DNA of 47,127 nucleotides, taken from contig NZ_LMIT01000013.1 of NCBI RefSeq assembly GCF_001428825.1, positions 441,605-488,731 on the forward strand, in the 5' to 3' direction. Positions 7,606-17,505 of this stretch are shown here, in pieces. Numbering within the stretch: position 1 is the first letter of the stretch; each line of letters begins with the position of its first letter. Below the pieces are notes generated by a model, which ran no database searches, was not told the origin of the DNA, and worked only from the letters and a program-made list of their open reading frames with translations. Source of the stretch: Nocardioides sp. Root240 (GTDB taxonomy: Bacteria; Actinomycetota; Actinomycetes; Propionibacteriales; Nocardioidaceae). A program made the position numbers and the translations under genes.

Positions 7606-8748
7606 TCAGGGCTGCGCGCCCTGCACATCTGTGGGGAGCGACGTTGGCGAGTCCGGTCGGTAGTCCGCGTTGTAGCGGACGTCGGCGTCGTCGAGGAGGT
7701 CCTCGAGGAACGCCCGCCACTCAGCGACGGCACCTTCTGTGACCAGCGAGCGCTTGAGCTTGACCTGGACGTCTGCGTAGACCGCCGGAGCACCCGGCGT
7801 TACCTTCTCGACACGCCCTACATGCCATCCGGTCGACGTCTTGACAGGACCGAACAAGGCTCCCGAAGGAACGGCGAACGCAGCCTTTCCGTAGGCGTCG
7901 TCCAGCTCGGCTTGGGAGGCGACGCCGAGGCGTCCGCCTTCTGCACTGGTGGCGCTGTCGATGCTGTAGGTCCGGGCGACGGAGCCGAACGGCTGACCCT
8001 TGCGGAGCAGCCCGAGGACGGCCTGGGCGTCGGATCGGGTCTCGACCACGATGTTCAGCAGGCTCCGGCGCTCCGGCGTGGCCAACGATTCCTCGCGATC
8101 GTCGAACGCGTCGGCCACGTCCTCGTCGGTGACCTCGACGTCAGCAGTGACGTCATCGAACAGATGGGCGACGACAGCTTGTTGGTGCAGCTCGTCGCGC
8201 ACCTGGGCCTCATTCGCGCCCATCACACCGAGAGCCTCGACGAACGCGCGTTGCCCACCATCCGGGTAGCGGTCCTTGATGAGCTTGGCCAGGATCGTGT
8301 CGACCTGCTTGTCCGTCACCACGATGTCGCGGTCCGCTGCCGCTTTCTCGATCAGCACCGAAACAACGGCAGACTTCGCTGCGTCCCGACGGAAGGTGTC
8401 GAGGGCCTTCCCTCCGCTCGGCTGGTCGAGGCCATAGAGAGCCTTCAGGGCATCGATGCGCTGGTCGAGCTCCTTCACGGTGATCGTCGTGTCTCCGACC
8501 TCCGCCACCGTGCCGGCAGGAAGGGCGCGATCGCGGATCAGGAAGGCCGTACCAGCAGCCAAGGAAAGAGCAACCACCACGGCGAGCGCGAGGCTCGCCC
8601 GCGGGCGGCCCCCCAGCCGTTCTCGCAGTGAGGCAAGAGCCCCCCGGACGGTGACGGTCTCAGCCGAGTCTCCGTTCGGACCGCCTGCAGGAACGACGTC
8701 AGTGGTGTCGTCCTCGATCGTGGGCTCGTCGACCAGGTTGTCGGGCAT
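7606..8748 (-). CDS. Membrane-anchored SurA/PpiC-type peptidyl-prolyl isomerase
   Basis: 380 residues. A cytoplasmic acidic N-terminus is followed by a membrane anchor at about 48-70 (LALAVVVALSLAAGTAFLI), a SurA-N-like helical chaperone segment (about 78-215) and a parvulin domain (about 225-320; RRSLLNIVVETRSDAQAVL, GGRLGVASQAELDDAYGKAAF, TSTGWHVGRVEKV). It would fold or assemble proteins outside the membrane. Its ATG shares one base with the RND transporter stop, so it is the last gene of the styA-mce operon; the natural clients are the Mce proteins or the RND pump (inference). There is no lipobox, so the anchor is an uncleaved helix. Confidence 0.85.
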   Translation of the reverse strand: MPDNLVDEPTIEDDTTDVVPAGGPNGDSAETVTVRGALASLRERLGGRPRASLALAVVVALSLAAGTAFLIRDRALPAGTVAEVGDTTITVKELDQRIDALKALYGLDQPSGGKALDTFRRDAAKSAVVSVLIEKAAADRDIVVTDKQVDTILAKLIKDRYPDGGQRAFVEALGVMGANEAQVRDELHQQAVVAHLFDDVTADVEVTDEDVADAFDDREESLATPERRSLLNIVVETRSDAQAVLGLLRKGQPFGSVARTYSIDSATSAEGGRLGVASQAELDDAYGKAAFAVPSGALFGPVKTSTGWHVGRVEKVTPGAPAVYADVQVKLKRSLVTEGAVAEWRAFLEDLLDDADVRYNADYRPDSPTSLPTDVQGAQP

Positions 8749-10970
8749 CAGCGGACTCCTGCCAGTTGGGGCCGGGACGTGGTCTGGCTCGTGCCCCGGG
8801 TGGAACGCGGAACAGTGAGTGACACGGCGTAGCCAGCGACGAGTGCCAGACCCACGGCAGCGACGAGCGTCGCGCTGAACTGGCGGAGCAGGTCGAGGTG
8901 CGACACCGACAGTGCGGAGTAGCCCGCCGCGGAAACGGCCGCCGCGACGATCACCGACCGGGCCAGGCTCCTGTCCCCCGATCGCCGTGCCTCAGACAGC
9001 ATCACAGCGAACTCGCACCCGACCGCGGCAGTGAGGGACCCGAGCGCGATCGTGATCGGATTCAGGGCCACTCCGAGAAGCGTGGCCGCCAGCAACCCCC
9101 AACCAGTGGCAAGCAGGGCCGCAGACACCGCGCGCGCGGCATCGCGTCGGCGACGCAAGCAGGCTGCCAGCACCAGTCCGGCAGCGGCGATGCCCGCCAG
9201 GTTGGACCAGTGCCGGTCGCGCACCAGGACGTCGTAGCCCTCAGCGGCAAGCACGGGTATGCCGGCTATCCGGACATCGAAGCCATCTGGTGGAGACGCC
9301 GTCATCGAGCGGAGCGACGCGATCGTCTCCTGCTGCGTCGCAAGGTCGTCGAGGTCCGCACCGAGCGCGATGACGGCACGGTCCTGGCTGACGGTGACCG
9401 CGGCGCCCGTGACGTACGCAGGAAGCAGCCGCATCGCAGCGTCGATCTGGGATTGGCTGGGGTGGTCGCCCAAGAAGCCCAGCAGCTGACCGGGGCTGAC
9501 GACCGACTGGATTGTGTCGCCGTGTGTTCGCAGGATCTCTTCCTCGCTCGAGCGCAGCCAGGCGAGCGCCTCAGGCGAGAGCACGTCGTCCCCCTCGAGC
9601 ACCACGTCCAGCTCACCGGCGAACCCGAGTCGATCCTGCACAGTCACCGCGTCGTCGTACCCGCGAGCTCCCGATAGGAGCGTCTCGGGCGAGGTCTCCA
9701 CGCTCACCGAGCCCAGGGCGAGCCAACCCAGCACAGCGGGAGCTCCGAGCAGTGCCGCGAAACCGGCGACCGCCGTCACGGAGATCCGTCGGGTCGCAAG
9801 TGCCGTCGCTTCCCTCGTCGGCGCTGGGTTCTCGCCACCACCGCGATAGAGGAGGGTCGACAGGCCCGTCGTGACGCCGATGCCGATGACCATGGCAAGT
9901 CCGAGGTCTTGCACGAACTGCACGGGCGAGAGGAGCAGGCACGCAAAGGCAGCAGCAGCCGCCGCTGCGACGGCGACGACAGTTCGTCGGTGTCCGCGCT
10001 GCGCGAGGTAGACCGGGTAGTAGCTGCCGATGCCGAGCATCAGCGGCAGGAAGAGAACGGCGCCGAGGGACAGTGGGGTTCCCCGCCAGCCGAACCACGC
10101 GAGCGTCGCCGCCACGGCGGCAAGCATGGGCACCAGCGGCACCAGCCGTTGCAGTGTGTTGCGGCGCCAACGCGACAGGATCAGAGCGCCGGCAACCAAC
10201 GCGACCGCGGCTCCACCGACCAAAGGAAGCTCCGACCTCACCTGGTCGGCGAGGTTGGCGCTGAGGACGGGGACGCCGGTGATGGTCGTTCGATCGGGCT
10301 TGACCGTGGTGTCGTCCTTCACGACACCGCGGACGTCGTCGACCAGGTTCTTCAGGCCGGCCTGGTCCAGCCCAGACCGTGGCCGGACCAAGATCGCCAC
10401 GGCGTGGGCGTCCGGCACGAACTGTCGCCAACGTGCGCGTGGCTCACCGGCAGCGTCGTAGACGACGGTTCGGACGAAATCGTCGTTGCGCAGGGTCGGT
10501 AGCCCTGCCGGCATGCCTTGCACGAGGAGCGCACCGTAGCGACGCTCGAAGCGCGCGAGGTCGTCTGCGCGATCGGCCTCCTTGAGTCCGTCCCGACGGC
10601 CGCTGATCGTCGCGAGCAGGTTCTGGACCTGGATAGCGGTCTGGTTCAGCGTGGTGGCCGGACCGTAGGCGACTGCCACATTGCGCAGCCCGGACAGTCT
10701 CCCTTCGAGCGCCAGCAGTCCGGCGAGCCGCTCCCCTGCGAGCAGGCCGTTCGCGTCATCACTCTCAAGGAGGACCACGATCGGGTCGCCACCGAAGCTG
10801 TCGGCGACGTCGCGCAGGTCCCGGGCGGCCTGTCCATCCTCGGGCAGGAAGGCCGAGTAGTCGGTGCTGACAGTGAGGCGGGCGATGCCGCCCACCGTCA
10901 GCGCGACGAGACCCAGGCCCATTGCCGCGAGTACGACCCTGGCCATCCACGACCTGCGCGTCGGGCTCAT
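8748..10970 (-). CDS. RND/MMPL-family transporter
   Basis: 740-residue RND-superfamily membrane protein. The first membrane helix (about 10-32) is followed by the TDYSAFLPEDGQAARDL segment typical of MMPL/HpnN-like proteins. Next come an external domain, a helix cluster (about 230-375), a seventh helix near 405, a second external domain and a final helix cluster (about 600-730). Such proteins use the proton gradient to move lipids or hydrophobic molecules. It overlaps MceF by four bases (ATGA), so it belongs to the same transcript. In mycobacteria MmpL proteins work with Mce systems in lipid traffic; here it could assist import of the hydrophobic substrate or export a toxic epoxide. Direction is unknown. 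Confidence 0.88.
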   Translation of the reverse strand: MSPTRRSWMARVVLAAMGLGLVALTVGGIARLTVSTDYSAFLPEDGQAARDLRDVADSFGGDPIVVLLESDDANGLLAGERLAGLLALEGRLSGLRNVAVAYGPATTLNQTAIQVQNLLATISGRRDGLKEADRADDLARFERRYGALLVQGMPAGLPTLRNDDFVRTVVYDAAGEPRARWRQFVPDAHAVAILVRPRSGLDQAGLKNLVDDVRGVVKDDTTVKPDRTTITGVPVLSANLADQVRSELPLVGGAAVALVAGALILSRWRRNTLQRLVPLVPMLAAVAATLAWFGWRGTPLSLGAVLFLPLMLGIGSYYPVYLAQRGHRRTVVAVAAAAAAAFACLLLSPVQFVQDLGLAMVIGIGVTTGLSTLLYRGGGENPAPTREATALATRRISVTAVAGFAALLGAPAVLGWLALGSVSVETSPETLLSGARGYDDAVTVQDRLGFAGELDVVLEGDDVLSPEALAWLRSSEEEILRTHGDTIQSVVSPGQLLGFLGDHPSQSQIDAAMRLLPAYVTGAAVTVSQDRAVIALGADLDDLATQQETIASLRSMTASPPDGFDVRIAGIPVLAAEGYDVLVRDRHWSNLAGIAAAGLVLAACLRRRRDAARAVSAALLATGWGLLAATLLGVALNPITIALGSLTAAVGCEFAVMLSEARRSGDRSLARSVIVAAAVSAAGYSALSVSHLDLLRQFSATLVAAVGLALVAGYAVSLTVPRSTRGTSQTTSRPQLAGVR

Positions 10971-12268
10971 TCCGGGAGTTCCTCGATCCTGGGATAGGTG
11001 CCGTTGAACGGCCCCGGGTTGAGGGCACCGCCGGGTGCGGGGTACGAGTTTCGCTTGTCCAGAACGCCGACGTGGGTCTTGAACGGCAGTCCCTTCAGCG
11101 ACGTCTCGTTGAACACCATGAACACCCGCAGGTAGTGACCGTTCGCGTCCGAGTTGGCCATCATCGCGGCCCAGTTGGTGAAGAAGGCGGTGAGGTCCTT
11201 CTTGTAGGGCGCGACGTAGGCGAGAACCGGGTTGACGTCGGCGAGCGCTACTCGCGCCTCGGGGACGATGCTGCTGACATCGGACCCGAAGTCATCGACA
11301 CGGCTCAGGGTTGCCGGCGCGCGGTCGAGCGCCACGTCCAGGGACGGCAGGAGGCCCTTGACGTCGGCAGTCACCGACGGGAGGTTTCGCAGCGCCGTGG
11401 TGAGACCCGGCGACGCCGTGCGGAGGTCCTTGGCAATGGGAGCCAGCGAGGTCGCCAACGTGGTCAGGTCTCCGGAAGCCTCACGGGCGGAGTCCACGAG
11501 TCCGGGGAGCTGACGGACCGTGGCCTCGAGGTTCTTGTGGTTCGCCGCGGTCGCGGTCGTCAACTGGTCGGCTGACTCGACCAGATCGACGATCTCACCC
11601 TGCCGGTGGTCGAGGCTGCGCAGCACCACACCGAGCGAGCGCGTCATGTCGTCGAGGTCCTTCGACTGGTCGGCGAGGGCATCGAGGACGTCGTAGCCCT
11701 GGTCGCCCAGGTCCCCAAGGCCGTTCATGAGCGCGGCGACATCCTCCTCGGTGCCCTTGGTCCCCTTGCCCAGGGCACGAAGCGTGCGGCCGAGCGAGGC
11801 TCGGGTCGGTGCGTCGAGGCTGGTCAGGACGTCGTGCAGCTGGACCGGCTCTGCCACCGATTCCTCGGGCAGGTGGTCGCCATTGGCGAGCACCTCACCC
11901 TTGCCGTCGATGACCTCGAGGTAGGTCTCCTCCACCATCGACTTCGCGCGGAGGTGGACGCTCGCACCCTCGTGCAGCGGGATCACGTCGTCGTCGTCGA
12001 ACTGGAGCGTCACCATGGCGACGCTGTCCTTGACGTCGATGCCGCGGACCTTGCCGACTGCGACGCCCGCGACGCGGACATCGGAGTCGAACACGACGTT
12101 GTCGCCGTCCTTGATCGGCACCACGACTCGGTAGCCGTCACTAGTGAGCGCGGGAATCGAACCACCCATGTTGACCCACAGGTATCCGAAGATCAGCGCA
12201 CAGGCGGAGACGAAACCAACCAGGACCCCGAGCCGGAGGCGTGGCTCGAGCGCGTGAGGGATGCGCAT
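10967..12268 (-). CDS. mceF: Mce family protein, sixth of operon (MceF position)
   Basis: 433 residues: N-terminal membrane helix (about 13-32), MCE domain (about 40-120; DGYRVVVPIKDGDNVVFDSD, VRVAGVAVGKV) and a long helical tail with a C-terminal Pro/Gly-rich end. Mce proteins assemble as a hetero-hexamer forming a hydrophobic tunnel from the membrane into the envelope. Stop-start overlaps couple it to MceE and the RND gene. The tail segment (TAFFTNWAAMMANSDANGHYLRVFM) resembles those of the other five paralogues here. The substrate cannot be read from sequence. Confidence 0.9.
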   Translation of the reverse strand: MRIPHALEPRLRLGVLVGFVSACALIFGYLWVNMGGSIPALTSDGYRVVVPIKDGDNVVFDSDVRVAGVAVGKVRGIDVKDSVAMVTLQFDDDDVIPLHEGASVHLRAKSMVEETYLEVIDGKGEVLANGDHLPEESVAEPVQLHDVLTSLDAPTRASLGRTLRALGKGTKGTEEDVAALMNGLGDLGDQGYDVLDALADQSKDLDDMTRSLGVVLRSLDHRQGEIVDLVESADQLTTATAANHKNLEATVRQLPGLVDSAREASGDLTTLATSLAPIAKDLRTASPGLTTALRNLPSVTADVKGLLPSLDVALDRAPATLSRVDDFGSDVSSIVPEARVALADVNPVLAYVAPYKKDLTAFFTNWAAMMANSDANGHYLRVFMVFNETSLKGLPFKTHVGVLDKRNSYPAPGGALNPGPFNGTYPRIEELPE

Positions 12269-13503
12269 CAGTTGACCTTTCCGATCACGAAGGGCAGCGA
12301 CTCGGGGCTGACCTGGGCCTGGCCGCGGAGGATGCCGCCGTTGGCGTCACCGAGGCTGAAGATGGATGTGGTGTTGTAGACGAAGGCAGCCAGGTCGTCG
12401 CGGTAGTCGACGATCGTCTTCGTCAGGTAGCCGAGTCGGCCCGTCACGACCGACGCCTCGGAGAGCGCCGCGTCGTACCGGGGCACGACCGGCCGGAGGT
12501 CGTCGAGGACCGGACGCGCCTGGCGCACCACGGGAGTGGCGATCTTCGCCGTCTCGTCGAGGTTTTCAGCCAGTTCCGCGAGCCGCGACAGTGCGGTCGG
12601 CAGCGAGTCGGAGGCCCCCTTGACAGCGTCGAGCGTCGGGTCGAGCTGCTGGCTCAGCGACGTCACGTTGCGCGTGGCTCCCTTGAGCTCCGACACGAAT
12701 CCGGGCAGTGTCGCGAGTGCCTGCGTCAGCTCGTCGTCCCGGGTGCTGATCACGCTCAAGGTGTCCGCGAGCGAGTTCGTGATCCTCGCGAGCCGCGCCT
12801 CGTCACCACCCGTGGCGGAGGCGACCTGCGAGAGTGCCGTGACGAGGAGACGAATCTGCTTGCGGCGACCGTCCAGAGCGTTGACGACGGGCTTGAGGTC
12901 GGCGAGCACCTGGTCGGTCGCGTCAAGACCCGGCCCGAGGTGCTTCGGCGAGTTCGCCAGCGCGACGTCGCTCTCCTGGAGCAGCGAGGCAAGCCCGGAG
13001 CGTGCGTCCTCGTCGAGGTTCTGCACGACCCTGTCGACCTGAACCGGGTTCTCGGTCTGGTCGACCGAGACGAGGTCCCCGTCATCGAGCTTGCCGGCGT
13101 CCGGGCTGCCCTCGCTCATCTCGACGTACATGTCGTTGAGGGGGGTCTTGGCACGAAGGACCAGTTGGGTGTCCTTGTAGACCGTGTGTCCCGGTTCGAG
13201 GGAGAGCGTCAGCCGCGCCAGGCCTTCCTTGGTGACCTCGGCCTCGGTGATCGAGCCGACAGTCACGCCGGCGATGCGTACCTCCTGGCCGTTGCTCGGG
13301 CTGATGCCCGGGGTCTCGGTGAAGTCAGCCTGGAAGACGAACTTGTCCTGCCAAGGCCAGTCGTAGCGCTGGTTGATCAGCACGACGCTGGTGGTCACGG
13401 TGCCGAGGACGAACAGCAGGACGAGAGCGGTGACGTCCCTGCCCAGGCCGGGGACGGTCTTGGTCCGCTCCCAGGCGCGCTTCATCTTGCTCGTGGTGGT
13501 CAT
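12268..13503 (-). CDS. mceE: Mce family protein, fifth of operon (MceE position)
   Basis: 411 residues: membrane helix at about 24-44, MCE domain (about 50-130; GISPSNGQEVRIAGVTVGSI, LRAKTPLNDMYVEM) and a helical tail. In mycobacterial mce operons the fifth protein is a lipoprotein; here the N-terminus has no lipobox cysteine, so anchoring is by the helix alone. One-base overlap with MceF and four-base overlap with MceD (13500-13503). Confidence 0.9.
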   Translation of the reverse strand: MTTTSKMKRAWERTKTVPGLGRDVTALVLLFVLGTVTTSVVLINQRYDWPWQDKFVFQADFTETPGISPSNGQEVRIAGVTVGSITEAEVTKEGLARLTLSLEPGHTVYKDTQLVLRAKTPLNDMYVEMSEGSPDAGKLDDGDLVSVDQTENPVQVDRVVQNLDEDARSGLASLLQESDVALANSPKHLGPGLDATDQVLADLKPVVNALDGRRKQIRLLVTALSQVASATGGDEARLARITNSLADTLSVISTRDDELTQALATLPGFVSELKGATRNVTSLSQQLDPTLDAVKGASDSLPTALSRLAELAENLDETAKIATPVVRQARPVLDDLRPVVPRYDAALSEASVVTGRLGYLTKTIVDYRDDLAAFVYNTTSIFSLGDANGGILRGQAQVSPESLPFVIGKVN

Positions 13504-14816
13504 GGACGGCTCCCATCGGGCCGGAGAAGCTTGCGGAAGAGGTCTTCGAAGCTGATCGGAAGACCGGTGACGGTCCCAGGGCCAGCACCGGGCTGGAAGT
13601 GCAGCGTCGGGCCGTTGCGGTCGGTCATGTTGCCGGAGGCACTGCCACCCGCTGCCATGTATCCGAGCTCCTGGTAGAAGGGCGTGTCGTTCCCGTTGCC
13701 CTCGTAGAGCGAGCCCTCAGGACCGTGCCAGGGCGACAGGACCATGTCCGTGATCGGGCCGGTGACCCTCTCCAGCGGCTTGCCGTCGAGGTCGCCGAGG
13801 ACCTCGGTCGCCCGGACAGACGTCTGCAGCAGGTCCTGCACGACCGGACGAAGATCGTTCAGAGTGGGCACCAGCTCGTTCATCAGCGGGCGGGCCGAGC
13901 GCAGCGCCGGTTCGAGACTCGCCAGCGCACCGTCGAGTTCCCGGACGGTCGGACGTGCCGACTCCGACACCTCCCGAACGCTCGTGAGGGTGCCATCGAG
14001 TGCATCGAGCCCCTCTCGGGCGGTGCGCAGGCTGTCGGGCAGGTCAGCGACCGCATCGCGCAGCGCCGGACCGTTGCGCCCGATCACATCCGCCGTGCCG
14101 TCCAGTCCGGCCAGGGCCTTGTCCAGATCACCCCGGTTCTTCGTCAGCGCACGTGCCGTCGCCTCCAGGCCCGACACCAGCGCGCCGAGGTCCTTCTCAG
14201 GGCGCTCGCCGCGGAGGGCTCGGAGCACTCCGTCTGCACCGTCCAGCGAGTTCGGTGCATGCTGGAGGAGTTCCTTGATCTCCTTGCGCGTCGGCGCGTC
14301 GAGCGCCTGGCGGGAGTTGGCAATCGTGCCGCGCATGCTCGTGCGCACGTCCGGCTGAAGTGCCTCGAGGACACGGTCGAGCTCCACCGGGACGCTGGTC
14401 TGCGCCAGGGGGATCGTGCCCTTGAAGCGGGCCGGGTCCCCGCCGGGCTTCAGCTCGACGTAGTAGTTGCCGCCCAACAGGGTCGACGGACGGATCGCGG
14501 CCGAAGGCGAGGCACCCAGTTTGGCCGACGTACCGGAGTCGAGGTCCATCGTGACCTTCGCGCCGTCACCGTCGGGCTCGACGCTGGTGACGACTCCGAC
14601 CGCGATGCCGGACACCTTGACCTTGGTGACGAACGGGCGCAGACGGTAGTCGCCGGCGAACTGCGCGCTGACCGTCTCCATGCCCGGGGTGAGGTAGGTC
14701 GAGAGCTTCTGCTTCTGGAAGAGGGACACGCCCAGCACCGACACCAGCACGATGGCGATGACGCCGATGCGTACCGGGTTGGCACGCTCGAGGCGGGCCA
14801 GGATTCTGGTCACCAT
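13500..14816 (-). CDS. mceD: Mce family protein, fourth of operon (MceD position)
   Basis: 438 residues: membrane helix at about 16-34, MCE domain (about 40-125; VTKVKVSGIAVGVVTSVEPD, STLLGGNYYVELKPGG) and a coiled-coil-like helical region to about 370. The C-terminal tail contains YMAAGGSASGNMTDR. It is separated by 2 bp from MceC. Same envelope role as its paralogues; probably one ring position of the hexamer. Confidence 0.9.
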   Translation of the reverse strand: MVTRILARLERANPVRIGVIAIVLVSVLGVSLFQKQKLSTYLTPGMETVSAQFAGDYRLRPFVTKVKVSGIAVGVVTSVEPDGDGAKVTMDLDSGTSAKLGASPSAAIRPSTLLGGNYYVELKPGGDPARFKGTIPLAQTSVPVELDRVLEALQPDVRTSMRGTIANSRQALDAPTRKEIKELLQHAPNSLDGADGVLRALRGERPEKDLGALVSGLEATARALTKNRGDLDKALAGLDGTADVIGRNGPALRDAVADLPDSLRTAREGLDALDGTLTSVREVSESARPTVRELDGALASLEPALRSARPLMNELVPTLNDLRPVVQDLLQTSVRATEVLGDLDGKPLERVTGPITDMVLSPWHGPEGSLYEGNGNDTPFYQELGYMAAGGSASGNMTDRNGPTLHFQPGAGPGTVTGLPISFEDLFRKLLRPDGSRP

Positions 14817-14818
14817 GG

Positions 14819-16072
14819 TCAGTTGCCTCCGAGGAGCCCGTTGGAGCGATCGAGCTGCGCCGTGCCGGGTGCGGGATAGGGATTGCGGTGGGTGAAGGGG
14901 TCAGCGATCGGGAGGATGCCGTCGATCGACTCGGGCCTGGCGATGAGGCCGAGCCGCAGGTAGTGACCGAGCTTGTCGCTGTTGCCGTTGGCGGAGTGCC
15001 AGTAGTCGAAGAACTGGGAGATGTCCCTTGCGTAGGGCGACATGTAGGAAGCCAGCACATCCGCGTAGGTGAAGGTGCCTTCCAACCGCTCGGTGACGGG
15101 ACGGACGTCCCCCACCGCGGTTGCCAGCTCTCCGACAGCCGGCTCAGCCAGGTCGGCGACGCCCGGTACCCTCTCGAGCGGCTTCTGGCCGCCGCGCAGT
15201 ACCGCTCGCAGAGCGGGGGTCGAGCGGCCGAGTGCCGCGGCGCCCGGTTCGAGGGATCGCGCTGCGGCCTCGAGGTTGATCAGCGGCTGCTCCAAGGAGG
15301 CCAGACCGCGACCGGTCTCCTCCAGGGCGGCAGGAGCCTTCTCGAGCGTCTGACGCAGGGCACGACCGTGGTCCGCGTCGAGCGCCTGGAGCGTCGTGTC
15401 CATCTTGCCCAGCAGCGACTCGACGTGGTCCTCGCGGCCCCGGAACCTGGAGGCAAGGTCCGACGACGCGTCGAGGAGGCCCGCCAGGTCCGCCCGCTGC
15501 GAAGCTGTGGCGGTCGAGACCGCGCCGAGGTCGCCCAGCAGCTCCGGCGCGTGTGTGAGGAAGGCCGCGAGGTGCGCGCTCTGGCCCTCTACGCCGCCGC
15601 CGACCTCGCGCAGAGTGCTCGCGAGACCTTCTCGGGTGGGCCGGTCCAACACGGAGAGGAGATCGTCCAGCTGAGAGGCTGGGAGCGTCTGTGTCGGCGG
15701 CAGCTCCTCACCTTCGAGGTCTCCTGCGTCCGCGTGACCACGGTTCAGCTCCACGAAGTTCTGGCCGAGGCCGGAGCGAGCCCACACGGCGGCCGTCGCG
15801 TCGGCGTAGACCGGCTTGTCGCCGGAGAGCTGGAGCCGGACGAGTGCCTCGTCGCCATCGAGGTCGATCGCGTCGACACGGCCCACCCGGACGCTCGCCT
15901 CGCGAACGTCGTCGCCCTCGCGGAGGCCGCCGACGTCGCTGAAGCGCACCGTGACGTAGTCGCGACTCGAGCCCGGCAGGCCTGCGCTGGCAAAGATCGC
16001 AGCGTAGAGCGATACGGCCAGCAGACCGATCACGGCAAGGGCCGCGCCCAGGGTCTTGCTTCGCGGGTTCAT
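14819..16072 (-). CDS. mceC: Mce family protein, third of operon (MceC position)
   Basis: 417 residues: membrane helix at about 8-30, MCE domain (about 38-120; YVTVRFSDVGGLREGDDV, RSGLGQNFVELNRG) and a long helical tail containing YARDISQFFDYWHSANGNSD, followed by a Pro-rich end. It overlaps MceB by four bases. Expected to form a tunnel subunit in the cell envelope. Confidence 0.9.
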   Translation of the reverse strand: MNPRSKTLGAALAVIGLLAVSLYAAIFASAGLPGSSRDYVTVRFSDVGGLREGDDVREASVRVGRVDAIDLDGDEALVRLQLSGDKPVYADATAAVWARSGLGQNFVELNRGHADAGDLEGEELPPTQTLPASQLDDLLSVLDRPTREGLASTLREVGGGVEGQSAHLAAFLTHAPELLGDLGAVSTATASQRADLAGLLDASSDLASRFRGREDHVESLLGKMDTTLQALDADHGRALRQTLEKAPAALEETGRGLASLEQPLINLEAAARSLEPGAAALGRSTPALRAVLRGGQKPLERVPGVADLAEPAVGELATAVGDVRPVTERLEGTFTYADVLASYMSPYARDISQFFDYWHSANGNSDKLGHYLRLGLIARPESIDGILPIADPFTHRNPYPAPGTAQLDRSNGLLGGN

Positions 16073-17505
16073 CGTGCTCCTCCAACGAGGTAGGTGACCA
16101 TGTCCTGCTCCTGGCGAGCCGTGAGCCCGGTGACGTTGACCGGGTCAATGGCCGCACCGGCGCTGCGTCCGGCCTTGGCGCCTGTCAGCAGTCCGCCGAG
16201 GCTGGTGAGCAGGCCGTCGGTGAGGTCGCCGAGGCCCGAGGCGCTGCCCAGCACGCCTCCGTCACCGAGCAGGCCGTCGAGCAGGCCGTTCATCCTGGGA
16301 CCGTTTGCGGCGGGCTTGTTCTTCGGCGCCTTCGGCGGAGGAAGCAACCCCGTGACTGCCTCGGTGTTGACGATCTCGAGCGAACGGAAGTAGTTCGACA
16401 GACCGTCCGAGTTGTTGGTGGTCAGTGCCCAGAACTTCGCGAAGTCGAGCACGTGGCGCAGGTTGGAGATCAGTTCGGTGCCGATCGGCTGCAGGCCGCG
16501 AGCCGCTCGCAGGACGTTCGGCGACGAGCGGCGCATGGATGCAGCAACCGGCCCGGCCGCCTTCAACAGGGTCTGCGCGCGCTGGAGGACGGGCTGGAGG
16601 TCCTTCATCGCGGGCGCACCGGCCTGCGCGAAGCCGGAGAGCTCTTGGGTAAGCTCGGACAGGACGGCCGTCGTGGGGCGGAGGTTCGCCAGGGTCGGCG
16701 TCGTGGCGTCGGCCGCACCTCGTAGGGCCCGCAGCGTCCTCCTGCCGGAGGCGAGAGTTCCGGGAAGGGCCGTCAGGGTCGCATCCAGCTCGGACTGCTT
16801 GGCCGCCGTGCTGCGGAGCAGCTCGTCAGCCGCGTCGAGGAGTCCGTCGAGCTTCTTGCCGTTGTCGCTGGCCAACGAGGTCGCGACCGGCTGGAGTTCG
16901 GTAACCATGCGGGCGAGCACGGCGCTCTGGTCGTCCAGGACCTTGACCAGCTTGTCCGTGTCCTCGAGCGCCGGCTGCAGTGCCTTGATCGCTCCGTCGA
17001 CCTTCTCGCCACGGTCGGCCATGCCGTTGCCGACAGAGGTGAGAAGAGCGGCAAGTGCCTGCCCGGTGGGCTCGTCGAGGGCGTTGAGCACCTGGTCGAT
17101 GTCGACAGCGCTCGACGTGCGGTCGACCGGGATGGTGTCCCCCGACGCGAGCGTTCCGGCGTCGGCGGTTCCGCGGTCGATCTCGACGAACCGCTCACCC
17201 AGCAGGCTGAGTGGACGGATGGTCGCCTTGGCGTCGTCATGGAGAGGCAGGGCGTCCTCGTCGAGGCTCATGCCCACGAGCGCCTTGCCGTCGCGGACCT
17301 CGATCGACTCCACCTTGCCGACGGTCACACCGGCGACCTTGACGTCGTTGCCCTCGATCAACGGGCTCGCGCTGGCGAAGACGGCGAAGACGTCGGGACG
17401 CTCGTCGTCGTTCATGGCCCGAAGGCCTGCGATGGAGGTCACCAGGAGGAGCAGTGTCGCTCCCCCGATCACCAGTCGTTGAGGCTGCTTGGTCAGCGAG
17501 GTCAT
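16069..17505 (-). CDS. mceB: Mce family protein, second of operon (MceB position)
   Basis: 478 residues, the longest of the six. Membrane helix at about 12-28, MCE domain (about 38-120; LIEGNDVKVAGVTVGKVE, SLLGERFVEIDRG), helical tail, then a low-complexity Gly/Leu/Asp-rich extension (about 395-455, e.g. GLLDGLLGDGGVLGSASGL) that the paralogues lack. It overlaps MceA and MceC by four bases each. The extension could contact the cell wall or a partner (inference). Confidence 0.9.
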   Translation of the reverse strand: MTSLTKQPQRLVIGGATLLLLVTSIAGLRAMNDDERPDVFAVFASASPLIEGNDVKVAGVTVGKVESIEVRDGKALVGMSLDEDALPLHDDAKATIRPLSLLGERFVEIDRGTADAGTLASGDTIPVDRTSSAVDIDQVLNALDEPTGQALAALLTSVGNGMADRGEKVDGAIKALQPALEDTDKLVKVLDDQSAVLARMVTELQPVATSLASDNGKKLDGLLDAADELLRSTAAKQSELDATLTALPGTLASGRRTLRALRGAADATTPTLANLRPTTAVLSELTQELSGFAQAGAPAMKDLQPVLQRAQTLLKAAGPVAASMRRSSPNVLRAARGLQPIGTELISNLRHVLDFAKFWALTTNNSDGLSNYFRSLEIVNTEAVTGLLPPPKAPKNKPAANGPRMNGLLDGLLGDGGVLGSASGLGDLTDGLLTSLGGLLTGAKAGRSAGAAIDPVNVTGLTARQEQDMVTYLVGGAR

